Below, in pieces: positions 22,042-34,400 of a stretch of 64,000 nucleotides of DNA. The stretch comes from Paragonimus westermani (Eukaryota > Platyhelminthes > Trematoda > Plagiorchiida > Troglotrematidae). The stretch is from NCBI GenBank assembly GCA_008508345.1, contig QNGE01000134.1, positions 84,533 through 148,532 on the forward strand, in the 5' to 3' direction. The notes under the pieces were generated by a model, which saw only the letters and a list, made by a program, of their open reading frames with translations, ran no database searches and was not told the origin of the DNA. The stretch's first letter is position 1. Each line of letters starts with the position of its first letter. The translations under genes and the position numbers were made by a program.

Positions 22042-24249
22042 TCGCCTTTAAGGTTCCTTTGCGAATGCTCACCACACTAGCTACTTTTCAATCCTGACCA
22101 ATCCATCGTCGGTCCAGTGTAATATTGGTCAGCGTAGCAAACGGATCCACTGGAACCTCAACCAGGAAAAAATCCACAGCAGCGTGAAAACCATCTGACC
22201 ACGGAGATATGGATAAGCCTATAAATTAGAAAGTGGTCTCCAACACAGACGCAGAAAACACGAAGATTTCGATCGCAATCGCTGTTGGCAAAACCACACC
22301 TCAAGCGACACGCATTCATCTGTTATTCAAAAAGAAGCTAATATACAGGCGTGATAATGTTGCCGCAGTGTGAATAAAAAGTGTAATGTGTCACTCAGAA
22401 AACTATATGGGCAAAATGTATTCAATGGGCAGGGAAAATAATGTTCACGTGTTGAAAATGGTTAGTACGAGAGTTAGTCACAGAACTGGTGGGTTGGAAA
22501 CCGTATTCAAAACCACGCAGTGGAGCACACAAATTCGTAGAAAGGGTTTGTTCAGCAACACATGCAAAATAGGAGCACGACAGCGTGGTGCGATATCCGG
22601 TGTGCAAGTCAGTAAAAACAAGCGTCAAATTTATCTACTGTCCCCTTCTATTGGTGCTCCCTGCGCCTCGTCCAAGTACCTGGCCGCCCCGAGACCTGGA
22701 AGGGGGGAAAGAGCACACGTTGTTAGGCACGCAGTTTGATTGATGTCGTTACTGTTGCAACGGAAACGGTTGAATGCAAGTGAATACAGAACAACCTTCG
22801 GTAGGATGTGGCTTTTACGCGCTAGTTCTGCCCATAGTCTTAACTAACACCTTTTGTGGACCTTGAGGTCCGGATTCTCTGGACTTAGAACCGAATCCTT
22901 TACGTAACCTCTAGCGGGTCTGGGACATCTCCATGCGACGTTCTCCTTCTTTTTATGCTTCAACGATAGCGGATCTGCATCAGGACCACTAACCTCTGTT
23001 ACGTTGGTGAATCATAAGGACGTGCTTTCCTGATAACAGTCATATTTGGCTTCAAGCAACCCCCGAAAATATGTTTCCAGAAGGTTCTGACCGCAACGTC
23101 AATGTTTTTCAAAAGTTCATGTGATATAATATCCTTATAATTTCTAGCCCGCTTATCAGGCAGCGGCATCCGCTTGACACAGCACTGTAAACCCAGAATC
23201 GTATGGATACTTTCTTTGAAAGGAGCACGTTTCTAGCACTGGTATTTAATTTACACTTCTGGTTACTCCTATGTCGTATAGTGAGTCTTTCTGCCCCGAC
23301 CTGAAAGTGGTTGCCTACTGAATGTATCGCGGCAAGTGATTTCGTGGAGGCATTCCAAGAGTTGCCTCCCCGAAACAACCCTCTGTAGGAAATTGGCTTT
23401 TCTGATCAACCTTCGGTGTGTTTGAGTTGCGCAGCAGCGGGATCGGCTCTTACCTGGTGAACATTAGGACATAGGAGATAGTCAGGGTTGTGGAATGGTG
23501 AGAGTACATCCTAGCGTTGGGATCGTCCAGACCGGTGATGGCTGACTCTTGAACATATTCAAACCCCATCTGAAGTACGACGTAGACACCCATGCCCGCT
23601 CTCTAACTCCCTTCGAAAACGGTTTGCTTGGAGCGGTTCGTTGTATCATTTACCCACACACCTACCTGGCATTCAGTCAACTACACGCTAACGAAAACGT
23701 TCCAAATCAACATCAATCTATTCCCAGGTGATTATTCATGTGCAGGCATTACCCAGAATGCTGGAAACGATAAAATTGGCGCTAATTGATCAACCCAGAG
23801 AATTGATGTTAAATGACGTTAGATTAGACACCCCATTTCTTGGGACCTTCTAAATCGTCAACTCAATCATCTGGTTGCCTGAGAGAATTGCGAAACACCA
23901 AAACAACTAGTTGAACGACATAGTTTTGCAACGATTCACGTCTGATCGTTGAGTTACGCGTAGCCCAATAAACGGACCCCCAAAATGAGAAAACGATTGG
24001 ATCCAACAATTTCTACGGTACTATTAACGAAGTGCATCAATAGTTACAAAAGGCAAACCTCGATCGTTCACGATGGTAGTCTCGTCCGGCAAAATCAACA
24101 GCTTCTAAACAGGACCAACAAGGTCAAAGGTGAACCGGCACGCAAGCAGACCAGGACAAGAATGGCCACTCGCGCCGCGGACATTTGATGACACATTAGT
24201 TCAATAAAACGAAGTGGGGTGGGTGAGGTAGTGGGAACAAGTTTAAGGT
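22042..24249. other. Stretch with no recognised gene
   Basis: Open frames up to 117 codons occur (22386-22739 plus, with ATG). They have no domain I can name and no convincing splice model. A short basic frame at 23985-24188 ends just before an AATAAA-like site (24202-24210), which could be the 3' end of an unknown element. Confidence 0.4.
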
Positions 24250-24740
24250 TAGTGGGAAAAATGGAGATTGCAAACGATGGTAACGAATTTTCTTAGTTCG
24301 TGGATCAACAAATTCACAAGTTTATTAACCGAAACAAAAATAATATCTCGAAGTTTTTTCGAAATATGTTGCATGCATATTTCGTCGCAGTAAATGTGAC
24401 CATTCCACATTTTTCCATTTACCGTACATGCTCGCGTTCTTTTTCTTACTTCCACGAAAAATCGCTGCGCGAGGGAATTTCCTGCGACGAATGGACGCAC
24501 AAATTCCCGTCTTGTCCGAACAATTCGTAAGACTTTCAACTTCCCGACGGCTTCCAGCAACTGACAAAGCCCTGCGCTGGAATCTTCCGATGGTTTGCTG
24601 AATTTTAGATTGTTCCGTCCTCCCTGACTGGAGCCGACTCACCTTAATATTTTTCCGACGTTAGTCACATCACGTAATGCGAAACCCTTTGAAGATTCAT
24701 TTGGACGTTTTCGAGAGTGAGCTTCTTTTCGTACATTAAT
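24250..24740 (+). repeat. Dispersed repeat family A, copy 2
   Basis: It resembles copies 3 and 4. The reverse strand of 24500-24640 and the other copies share a run that translates as G-R-F-Q-R-R-x-x-S-x-A next to x-K-x-x-K-x-x-x-x-I. It extends further to the 5' side than copy 3, and that extra part is shared with copy 4. No tail is seen. Confidence 0.6.
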
Positions 24741-26427
24741 AAGTATGAAACACAAATATCTGTCAAACCAGTCTCTTTTTAGTGCACCCCTCAACATTTC
24801 ATCAACCGCCACCTACCCCCCTCCCCAAGTACCACTTCGTCATTCCACCATAATGGCACTCATTCAGCACCCCCTATCTTGAAGCCAAATCCTCACGACA
24901 TCCACCCGAATATGATCGAGACTTTGGTACGTTCCTTAGATCAGACCTTTCTATTTGTTATTTCGCAGCTCATTGCCACATCCGCCATGAAGTTCTTTAG
25001 CAGCTTATCTGCTGTATCTGCAAGAAGAATCTCATAACTTTATTACTCACGAACGCAAGATCATTGGTTAGTAAGACACACATTTTCCAATCCATTCTTT
25101 CTATCTAATCCCCCATGTCATTCTCGTAAGTGAGACGTGGTGCTCTCCTGACACCCCAGATAGTTAGTTGAGCATCGTAGGATACCACATGCTTTGTAGG
25201 GGTCGTCTCACAGGACGAGGGGGTGGATGCATAATTTACATGGAAGAGCAATTTTCCGCAGTAACACTTGATGAGACTAGTCTCCATAAAATCGAAGACT
25301 CGTTGTGGTTAATGGTCTCTATTGGTTCTTACGAACTACTTATAGGATGCATCCACAGACAGCCTAGTGCTGCAAGCAATAATTTGGCTGGCCTGGTGAA
25401 GATAATGACTCATGCGTCCAACACGCCTTGCGAACACAAGCTTCAACATGCATAATATCTACTGGACCTCATTTTCTGCTCCAGAAAACCAGGCCGATTT
25501 CCTTTCATGCATACAACAGGATGGTTGGAACCAACATGTCTTAACGCCCATCAGACAGGCATATATTGGATCCCATATTGATCATTGGTATTTCGTCTGT
25601 AGAAATATCTGTTCTACAACAACTTCCAGGAAGCAACCACAATGTCGTCAAATGTCTGTTTGATTACAATATGGCTACCAAACTGACAGTTGCATTCTAA
25701 CGTCCCATCAAATTCATTGATTGGGATGCCTTCTTCTCCCTACTAAATCCTTAAATTGGAATACCTTCTTTCGCACATCAGACCCAAACATAACGGCCGG
25801 ATAATTCATAAGACATCTAACGTTGTGTGTGGACGTTTTGACCCCCATTAAATCAAAACACGTCAGCTTGTATTCACAAGGTGAAATCCTTACTGCACAA
25901 GAGACTGACAGATTAAAATGCGCAAGTCGAGGTACGGAAGAACTCTAGATTTCTCCTTAATGATGCAAAGGAATAAAATGTTCAGACACATAGAACGTCA
26001 GACGCAACTCCGTCATATGGACGAAAAGAAACTCGCGCTCCGTAGTTAGCAGAGATGCACGAAACTAGTGCAACTAATGAGACGGAGAAATTTCATGAGG
26101 GACCTTGCTATAAGAACCATTACTCTCAAAGAAAAAACGGTTGTCGATAGCCGTGTAATGGTGTGCGAAATCTTCAGCTCACATTTCGCTGCTTTGTGTA
26201 GCGTAGAAAGCACCTCATTACCTGATAGTATCCCATCGAAAACATATAAAGGCTTGAGCAATGTTCTAATTGATGTTCAAAGTATTCGTTCACAATTAGC
26301 TACCATTAAGCCCTCAATCCATCCTGGACCAGATGGTAACCCACTAATGGTCGTCAAGCAAGAGGGTGAGGACATACCCAACCCTATACCCAATGTGTTC
26401 AGCCTATCACGGAGCTTCTTTTTAGCT

Positions 26428-26918
26428 GAACGGTTTGCGAGATGTTCAACTTTCTGACGTTTCCGAGGAATCGACGAAATCCTGCGTTGGATTCTGTCCA
26501 ATCGTTCATTGGATTTTGGGATTTTCCGCCCTGCATTGCTAAAACCGACCAATCTTGACATTTTCCGGACGCCGATTTTATCTCCCAATGGTGAAACACT
26601 TCGAAGATGTGCTTGGGCATTCTTCCAGGAGTGACATCGAACTATTTGAAATATTGTCCATCCCACAACCTTGTAAAAAGTAAATTAGTGTACCATCCTA
26701 TTTTTGAGACTAAAAGTGTGAAGAAAGCAAACCATCTCCTTGTCTGTTGCGTGCGTCTAAGTTTCATAAATTACAGTCATTTGCTTTTTGACCACGTCCT
26801 TCTCGGCGGCAGGATTCACGTTTGTGCTACTAATAACTTATTCGTTTTTGTATGGTTTGTAAATATCTTCAGTGATCGCGCATAACCCAACGTGCTTCTC
26901 ACATATATGTTGAGAAAC

Positions 26919-26970
<52 letters not shown>
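26428..26970 (+). repeat. Dispersed repeat family A, copy 3, with (TTA)n tail
   Basis: The CR1 reading is interrupted exactly by this block, which ends in about 17 TTA units (26919-26970). It is 5'-truncated compared with copies 2 and 4. A simple-repeat tail with 5' truncation is the usual mark of LINE-driven insertion. Confidence 0.7.
26919..26970. repeat. (TTA)n microsatellite
   Basis: About 17 TTA repeats, acting as the 3' tail of family A copy 3. Confidence 0.95.
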
Positions 26971-26972
<2 letters not shown>

Positions 26973-27579
26973 CCGGTACCTTCCTTCCTCAATGGAAAAT
27001 GTAAGTCATTGTGCCTCGCCACAAGAGTGGTCCAGGGCGAAAGTTGGTAACTATCGGGCTATCAACCACACGTCAGTCTGCTCGAGAATGTTCGAAAGGA
27101 TAATGAAGTTGCACATTTCCGAGTTCTTAAGGTAACAAAACCTTATTAACCGTTCACAGCACGGTTTCATTAGTAAACGCTCTTGTGTGACGTCAGCTGA
27201 AATTCTTAAACCATATATCGATGTCAGTCGACGCAGGAAATGCGGCAAATATCCTACTCTTAGACATGCAAAAGACCTTCGATCGTGCGCCCCATTAGTG
27301 CCTTTTGATAAAGATAGCATCTTTTGGTATACGGGATCTCTTGTCTAGCTGGCCGTCGTCACACCTTGAAGGACGCACGCAAACGGTCAAAATAGAAGAG
27401 CACTGCTCAACACCAAAACCAGTGAATGATGGGGTGGCGTTCTGAGTCCGTTACTCTCCTTAGTATACACAAAGGACTTATGCGACATTACTACACATGG
27501 CAAGCCCTTTCTGTTTATTGGCGATATCAAAACCGTTTGCACATTCCGCCAGCACAGTAACGTCATTCTCTTTCTCAAT

Positions 27580-27960
27580 ATTTTACGTCCGCAAAATGTC
27601 AAGATAGGTCGGTTTATCGAGGCAGGGCGGAAAATCCCAAAATGCAACAAACGATTGGGTAGATTCCGGCGGAGGATTTTGTCGATTGCTCGTAAACGTC
27701 AAAAAGTTGAACATCTCGTGAACTGTTCAGCCGAGACGAAGTTCCGTGCATCCAGCTGTCCCGGGAAAATTCCCCGCACAGTGGAGATCACGAAATAAAT
27801 GTATTTCGACACGTTAGATGTGAAAACGTGGAGTGATTACATTTACAGTGACGAGCAATGTGTATGCGAGACTTTTCGACAAAGAATTCATGCGATATCA
27901 ATAATTTTGCTACGATTATTGAAATATATAACCCTGTTTATTGGTTGTTGTGGCATTTTT
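27580..27960 (-). repeat. Dispersed repeat family A, copy 4
   Basis: It follows CR1 RT sequence directly and lies opposite to copy 3. It shares 'gggcggaaaatcccaaaat' and 'cgtcaaaaagttgaacatctcg'-type blocks with copy 3 (inverse) and a further 5' part with copy 2. It breaks the CR1 copy just after its motif C. Confidence 0.65.
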
Positions 27961-28189
27961 ATGTGCACTCGAAAGTTATTCGGGCAAACGTAGAATTGAG
28001 TCGACGGTTTGGAGAGTCGCATGAATGTGCGTATGTTAACTAAAGCTCACACGACGTCGTTCTGCTGCATTTATTATTAATCGCCAATTCCGGATTTCCT
28101 AGCAATTTGGGCAATGCATATACATGAATAAACGCATGTCATTAAAATAATGTTGACTTGCAAACGGTTTAGTGGGCGCGCAGTAAGCC

Positions 28190-29390
28190 AAGTGCTAAAT
28201 GATCGTGTGCTTGAACCATATAACAAACCGTTCCAAGCAGACTGTCTTCGAGGGGATTTAGACAGTGGGGTGGTTATCTACGTACTACGCATCCGACGGC
28301 TGAATGTCTCTTGGACCACACTCAAAAGGTCATCAGGTGAAGCAAAGTGTCCGAAGATAGACATTGTGTTTGATAACGTAGGATAGCTGTCCAGGTCATT
28401 TCGAAACCGCCGAATTTTTTTGCTGGCTCTGACTTCATTTGGAGGTTCAGTCCAAATGTAGGAATACTCTACAAGGAAGAGGTTTGCAACGTATATTTTT
28501 CCGGGAATTCAGGGTTCGCAGTGTGGAACCCTTATTTTTAGGCTATATGGAGGACTGTGTTGCCTATATGCGGATGATATAAAGCTGGTTGGGAATGTGT
28601 AGGGCTCGGACGCCCTCCAGGAAGATCTTTTGAAAGTCTACGAGTAATCATCTGGGTGGGACTTACCGGAAAATGTTCTAAACAGCCGTATTCCTCCTAA
28701 CGTCCTCCATCAGACCCTGAAACATTCAACGGTTGTACATGGGTAGACAATTGAGCAAAAAATAAAAGAGCAGACGCGAAACCTAGGTACTCAACTCATT
28801 ACCATGTTCGCTCCGCCTGAAAGCATGCTACCTTTGAAAAAGCAGCAGGGTGAGCATTATGTGGACTGAAGTCCACGTTCGCCCAACTAATACCAGCGGC
28901 GTTTATTCTGCTCTGCTCGGAAATAATTCGCTCCCATTTGGAACATTTAGCTCAGGCTTGGTCACCATATCTTAGAAAGGTCACTGCCGTCCACAAAAAT
29001 TACAACAGCCCGCCGCACGCATTGTAGGGCCAAAAGGGGTTTAATTTATCTCGACCGACCAGGATCGCTGAAGTCATTTTCCTACGAACGGCCGATGGCA
29101 AGACTGAACCTTATCGAAGCGTACAAGTTTACCCATAACGTGGGCGCAGGCTCTCTAGCATAGCCGTTTGTGATGCAACAAGACCACGGTTTATTGAGTC
29201 ACAGATCCACAGTTGAGAAGACAGTATCAAGATTAGCCGCTTGGTCTCATTTCTTCAAAAGTGGGGTAGACAGTTTGTGGAATGAATTATCCACAAAGTT
29301 TGTTGACACCTCAGCCGTAGATGTATTCAAGAGGCAGCGGGGTATACGCTGCGACAACCTTTTTCTACTTTGTTCTGGCTGAAATAGAAC
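28190..29390 (+). pseudogene. CR1-like LINE, second half of reverse transcriptase
   Basis: A separate CR1 copy. After weak palm remains (K-I-D-I-V-F-D near 28355) comes a deletion, then L-Y-A-D-D-I-K-L-V-G (28560-28595) with the catalytic Asp pair kept. L-Q-E-D-L-L-K-V-Y-E and G-W-D-L-P follow. Next are a thumb/connection segment (A-Q-A-W-S-P-Y-L-R-K, 28950-28985), L-N-L-I-E-A-Y-K and the terminal W-x-x-F-F-x-x-G-V-D-S-L-W-N-E-L (29240-29290), ending in TGA near 29382. Several frames are used, with stops. It repeats the palm region of the copy to its left, so the two are distinct insertions. Confidence 0.75.
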
Positions 29391-29755
29391 TACAGTTTTG
29401 CCTTTCATGACAACTAAGGCATATCACTTCTTTTCTTTCTTATCCCCATGCTAAGATTGCTAACCAAATGCATCATATCAGCAGAAAGCGCAGTCTGGTC
29501 AGTCTGCTGCACACACCACTCAAGCATCAGGAGGCCACAAGTCATAGATCTTCACAAAATCCTGCATTTGATAGTGAATTCGAAAAGATCGCGACTCTAA
29601 GAATACCAAGCTATACATGCAGGACCCCCTTCAATCTTGCTGATACTAAGTCATTCAAAGGGTGTACACATCTGAACAGTTAATGTAGCAAACCATCTCT
29701 GTACTGGTCTGCAATGCCTTGAACTCTCCCTCTGAACAGGTCATGAGTGATACAG
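29391..29755. other. Unassigned spacer before the BEL/Pao relic
   Basis: A 71-codon frame (29468-29683 plus, with ATG) has no recognised domain. It may contain unrecognisable BEL/Pao pol sequence. Confidence 0.35.
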
Positions 29756-31153
29756 AAGTGGCTGCTAAACCGGGACATCAAGTGATTATTCGATCAACGC
29801 TTAGTCTAATTGCAACGCCTACCGCTAGACTGGATTCAGCGTAGTCGCGTCTGTAAGCAACGAGCCTTCACAACTTCTGAGCCCGTCGATATAAACGGTG
29901 TTCTATGTCTTGGTGGGAGGTTTTCAACCGGGCTTTTTCGTGGTACTCACATGGTGATACTGCCTACTCGCGGAGCTGTTACGAATACGGTCATCAGACA
30001 TTACCATGAGATGGGAGGTCACATGAGAGCTAACCTCGTGTAATCGTCCACCTGAAGGATTGTCAAGGGCATGACTATTGTGTAATGCGTTTGACTAAAA
30101 TGTGTGAAGTGCAAAATGTTGCCAGTAATAAGTGATGACCCCCGCTTCTTGTTAACCGCACGATACCCGGTGACACACCGTTTACAGGCTGTGGCGTGGA
30201 TTATTTTGGACCTATGGAGGTTCGGAATAGAAGGAGCGTTGGTGAAAAATATGAATGTCTCTTCACTTGTTTACTGACAAAAGCTGTACATCTAGAAGTA
30301 GTGCAGCCGATGTCAACGCAGTCTTTTCTAATGGCACTGATGAGGTTCATCGGTCGTCGGGGGGTGCCGGAAGTTATGTGCAACGATAACAGGCCCGACT
30401 TTGTGAGCGCGGAGTCGGGGCTGAGGGGGACATTACCTGACTGCAACCAGGATGACATCCATCGGACTCTGGTGGTCCTTGGCATCAACGGGCACCTCAA
30501 CCCTTCCACTACTAGCCACCGGGGTGGAATATGGGAGCGCATGACTCACGTAGTTCGACGGGTCATGCAGGCCGTCGTTAGGCAGCAGGTGATTTTGGAC
30601 GATGCTCTCTACAGTTACGTGATCGAGGTCAGTCTACGGCGATCTGGACAGTCCCTCGATTTTAAGATCAGTCGGTCTGTTGCTACTCATGCCAGATCAA
30701 GACCTGCCGTGCGCTCACATCACAATGCTGGGAAGGTACACGACGGGGTGGAAGCTGGCTCAACACCCGGCTAGTGTGTTTTGGGAACGCTGAATCAGAC
30801 AGTACCTACCCTCCCTCCCAGAGTATCATAAGTGGACGAAGGTTGGATGAACCGTGAAGGTTGGTGGTTCTGTTCTGCTGATTGGTGCTTCTCAACCCGT
30901 ATGTTATAACCCAAGGCAATGGTAAGTAGAGTAGTGAAAGTTGCTGGAAAACACATCCGCGAGGTACGCTTGAAAACAGGCAGCGGTACGATCACAAGAG
31001 ACATACGGTCTACATCCCCTCGATGGGGCACAGGATAGTGGCGTCGCCAGCGAGTAAAGCTCAAGTGCAAGATATTCAGGTAATCAGTCTACGATACACA
31101 CTCAAATCGCAGCTACATGAGTGTTGGGAAGCCTCGCTGGTTTCGGGGGCTGG
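29756..31153 (+). pseudogene. pol: BEL/Pao integrase relic
   Basis: The integrase would insert the element's cDNA into the genome. The zinc-binding region shows G-V-L-C-L-G-G-R-F and H-Y-H-E-M-G-G-H (29900-30025). The core, in a 193-codon open frame at 30196-30774, begins G-V-D-Y-F-G-P. It keeps the second Asp region (N-D-N-R-P-D-F where S-D-N-G-T-N-F is usual) and G-G-I-W-E-R-M with the Glu, so all three catalytic acids seem present. The C-terminal part follows in another frame (S-V-F-W-E-R-W-I-R-Q-Y-L, 30775-30810; V-R-L-K-T-G-S-G, about 30965) to the LTR. Gag, protease and RT are missing to the left, where CR1 sequence lies instead. The frame opens at GTG because no ATG belongs there. Confidence 0.8.
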
Positions 31154-31827
31154 TGTTAAAAAAGCTGTTTGTGTTGAATGGTTGACGGCTGTTATGTTTT
31201 ATAAAAGGTCGGTGGCCACGTTTCCCGGCTTTATTTATTCCCTTCTCGTTGTTTCTTCTTCCTCTAATATTGAAATCATTCTCGGTAGTGATTACGAGCA
31301 TTTCCTGCAAGTAATGATAGGATATTTCAGGTTACGCTTGCGGCAAATAATTTTCTTCGCGATTGTTAATCTTCATGTACTACTAAATCGTGCTATCGAT
31401 TACCCGTGAGAACTTTTTCGCGTGTGTATTTTTTCCTTTACTTCCAACTGCTGAACCTTTGTTTATATGCGCTCCAGTTTCATTTGCGCTTGGTCGTTCC
31501 CCCACTATGCGACCGTCACCTTTGGTCATGTTCACATGAACCACTGGGCTCGGAAATCGTATATTTGGTGGATTCCATGTCAAGATTTGTTGTTATCTTC
31601 CTCTATTTGGCTTACTACAATTCTGTTGTACTTTAGCACCTTATTATTAAAAAATACCTGCCAGTACGAACTTCTTCCAATTTGGATCCGGGTCGGTTAC
31701 TCGGGGGGCTCAGAACTTATCGGCACTCGTTGATCGAGGACGCGACTGTTCTGGACCCAGCCTATCGGTAGGCGTTGCTTGTGGACTATGCGTTGCTCAC
31801 ACGACCACCAGACATCCCGGGTAAACA
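31154..31827 (+). repeat. 3' LTR of the BEL/Pao relic
   Basis: It starts TGTTA after a G-rich stretch (31145-31153, a likely polypurine-type primer site) and ends AACA. A TATAAAAG element lies at 31200-31207. It is homologous over its length to the solo LTR at 20238-20846 (609 against 674 bases), with many differences. Confidence 0.7.
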
Positions 31828-33119
31828 GTGGCTGCGTACAATATTCGTTTGGATCGCTGCTTCAATTCCTGCTCCGATTTCTAGCGTGCCGTTCTACCCA
31901 CACACGCGTGAGTATGTTTGTCAAATAGGTCATAATCAACCACTATACGTGCTCACCAACAAATGGACTGAGAAGTATAATAGAGTTACGCGCACGGTGG
32001 ATTTCCTCCATTCCAACCATTTGGTATGATGAAGAAAACTTCCGCAAAAGCGGAACCATCAAGAACTATCGACTCCTGTTTCTGCCCACAATCATTTGGC
32101 TCACTGAGGCTTTAGTACCCTAGCGAACCAAATGATAAAACAACCAAGAACGTGACAGAGGCGGATGGATGGAAATTTATGCACGAAAATTAGGCAAAGA
32201 ATACGTTGGCAGAAACAGAATGACTCAGAAAAATTGGGGTTCTCTGAGTTGAAATAGCCGCCACTTACGAAGAATAGACACTGCCGGAGGGTAGAGTGAG
32301 ACGACGTCTTGCAAATAATTCCATACTCGATGCAGGGTAGCAGAAAATCGACAGCCGACAAGTCGGCAGGCAGGCATAGTCAGAAGATTTCTATATGGAT
32401 TTGATTCACCAACCAGAGATTCACCCAAAGTGAGATCAGAGAGAGGCGGGTCACAGTAAAGCCAGTTTGATTATCATAACCGCTTGATTTGAAAGGCGTT
32501 CGTGATGCCTTCAAATTAAGTTACAAATAAATCAACCAACAGGATGTACAAACCACTGCAAGAATGAAGTAAAAAATATAATCGTGAATTGTGAACTATG
32601 TAAGCCGTAATTTTCCAACTCATTTCACTGTACCTGCTTTTCACATATGAGCAGTAGAGTACCCGGTTTAACGATTCTATGCATTGAGATACCGAAGTAC
32701 CAAAAATTGTTGCCTATCACCTCTGTCACCAGTCTGCTGGTTCACTGAATTAACCTGGATGGTATGAGGGTATGAACCAGCCAACTTGATGGGGCACGGT
32801 TGTACATCTTCCAAGTTAGGCTGGATTCTGACTAACAAACCCCTTATGACCAGTCACCCGGCGGTTTCTATCCCCCGTTACTCACCAAACCCAAGTGAGT
32901 CAAAATCACGTATACGCGGTGAGACTGTTAAAACTCTAACGAAGAAAGGAGCCGAGTAGGACAGATGTCAGATCATTCATAGTCCCCATGGTTACGAAGT
33001 ATACTTGTGGATTAAAAACAACGGTAACGGACAGCGCGTGCAAAACACGGCGGGATTTCGAAGACCGCTACCAAATACAGTTTTGATAAACCATAAATGA
33101 TTATCTCCATATAGCTCCC
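31828..33119. other. Stretch with no recognised gene
   Basis: Short frames of 86 codons or fewer on both strands, with no domain recognised. The right end, from about 33000, may be the linker of the CR1 copy that follows, but it is too decayed to be sure. Confidence 0.4.
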
Positions 33120-34400
33120 GTGACTCGAGCCAAGCCAGAACTACCACAGGTCCGTAAACCATATGGCCAACTCACTGATAACAATCAGGAGGGAGCGAAC
33201 TCAATCACTGAACATTACGGCAAAGTATTCTGCTGTCAGCTAACAGAAATCACCAATGACCCATACGACGCCTTCCCAGCAGATTACATCGAAAGATGCA
33301 TCGGCTGCCTAAACTTCGAAGCTGCACATGTGGCACGAAAACTGTCCAATCTGAAGATGAGGAAGTCATCAGGCTCTGATGAAATCGTACCGACAATGCT
33401 TATAACCACTAGTCACATTGTTAAACCTATCTCCGAGTTTACAGAAGCTCCCACAGGGTGAAAATTGCACGCAGTTTCTCTAATATTTAAAGCGCTCGGC
33501 TCTTCGAAACTGTCGCCCAATGGCATTATTGTCAGTGATTTCCAACGTCATGGAGAGCGTAAACGACCATGTTAAATAGGAATTCCTGAATCGTACGGAA
33601 CGTTTGCATACGGCTCTCATGAAACTAGGTCATGCCATGCAAATCTTGTAGAGACAGTGGGCTGGTTGGCAATTGCAGTGAACGACACCGTACACGAGGG
33701 TGCAGCTTCCCTAGACTCCCCAAAGGCATTCGAAGGCGCAAGTCATGATACATTACCGAACAAACTGAAAGCACCAGGCTCCGTAAAAGGCCTGGTAGAG
33801 TGGTTTTAGGACCATCTGCAAGTTTGTTCTATCTAGCTTCGTGTCATCGAAGTCCTCTCATCAGGAATGGCAGCTTCTGGCCAGTCTCATTCTAGCCCCC
33901 GACTGTTTACGTTGCTCGTGAACTAAGTGGACGGCGTAGTGAGATCCGAAACACTGCTGTTTGCAGGTGACAGCAAAAATTTCCGTGAAATCCATACCTT
34001 ACAGGACAAGGAGGTGCTACAAGATGACCCGGATACTTTCCCACAGTGGACCAAATAAAATACTGTGCCATTCAACACCGTTAGATTTGAGGCCTTAGGG
34101 GCTCGAAATCAGGTGGGTGCCGGGCATTTTCTGGGAGGAACTATGCTGCAGGTAACAGGTGAGCCGTCTGGTTTAAGGATCATCTTCACCACTGACCTCT
34201 CACAGTCGGCTGATTGTATCACGCTAGTATGGAAGGCTACTTATATAATGAAATTGCCAAGATACCTGCTAGGCCAGTTCACTACAGGGAATTTTGGAAG
34301 TGCTTCTACTTATGTCTGTCCCCATCGGAAATTTAACATCCAGGGCCGTGCTCCCCTTTCGAGGGGAACATAGACATGTTAGAAATATTTTAGCCTAGTC
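33120..34400 (+). pseudogene. CR1-like LINE reverse transcriptase
   Basis: The relic runs through nearly the whole RT. It starts with a 113-codon frame (33120-33461) containing L-S-N-L-K-M-R-K-S-S-G-S-D. The palm region follows with D-S-P-K-A-F-E (33715-33735), where CR1 has D-F-S-K-A-F-D, and then V-K-G-L-V-E-W-F. Next is E-V-L-S-S-G-M-A-A-S-G (33850-33885) and motif C reading L-L-F-A-G-D-S-K (33955-33980), with one Asp replaced. D-K-E-V-L-Q-D-D-P-D-T and a thumb part (I-F-T-T-D-L-S-Q-S-A) end the match near 34370. Frame changes and stops occur throughout, and the endonuclease is not clear. Confidence 0.8.

Larger units (their letters stand above)
25030..27590 (+). pseudogene. CR1-like LINE: endonuclease and reverse transcriptase, interrupted by family A
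   Basis: A CR1 ORF2 relic. The endonuclease begins near 25035 (L-L-L-T-N-A-R-S-L-V) and runs through S-I-V-G-Y-H-M-L, R-R-G-G-G-C-type and L-L-I-G-C-I-H-R (25165-25350), then F-N-M-H-N-I-Y-W-T-S-F (25440-25480). The RT N-terminus is at 26240-26400 (I-K-P-S-I-H-P-G-P-D-G-N-P). The reading stops near 26428 at a family A insertion and resumes at about 26972, with K-V-G-N-Y-R-A-I-N (27038-27065) and S-Q-H-G-F-I-S-K-R-S-C. The motif C position reads F-I-G-D (27520-27530) where an F-A-D-D-like motif is expected, so a catalytic Asp is lost. It is cut again by family A copy 4 near 27580. The RNase/C-terminal part is absent. Confidence 0.8.

Noticed and set aside
24250..24642. Basic, conserved-looking peptide in family A copies (G-R-F-Q-R-R ...)
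   Set aside because: A codon-by-codon comparison of copies 3 and 4 shows changes spread over all three positions, so there is no sign of coding constraint.
30201..30542. 113-codon minus-strand frame
   Set aside because: It is the shadow of the BEL/Pao integrase frame on the plus strand.
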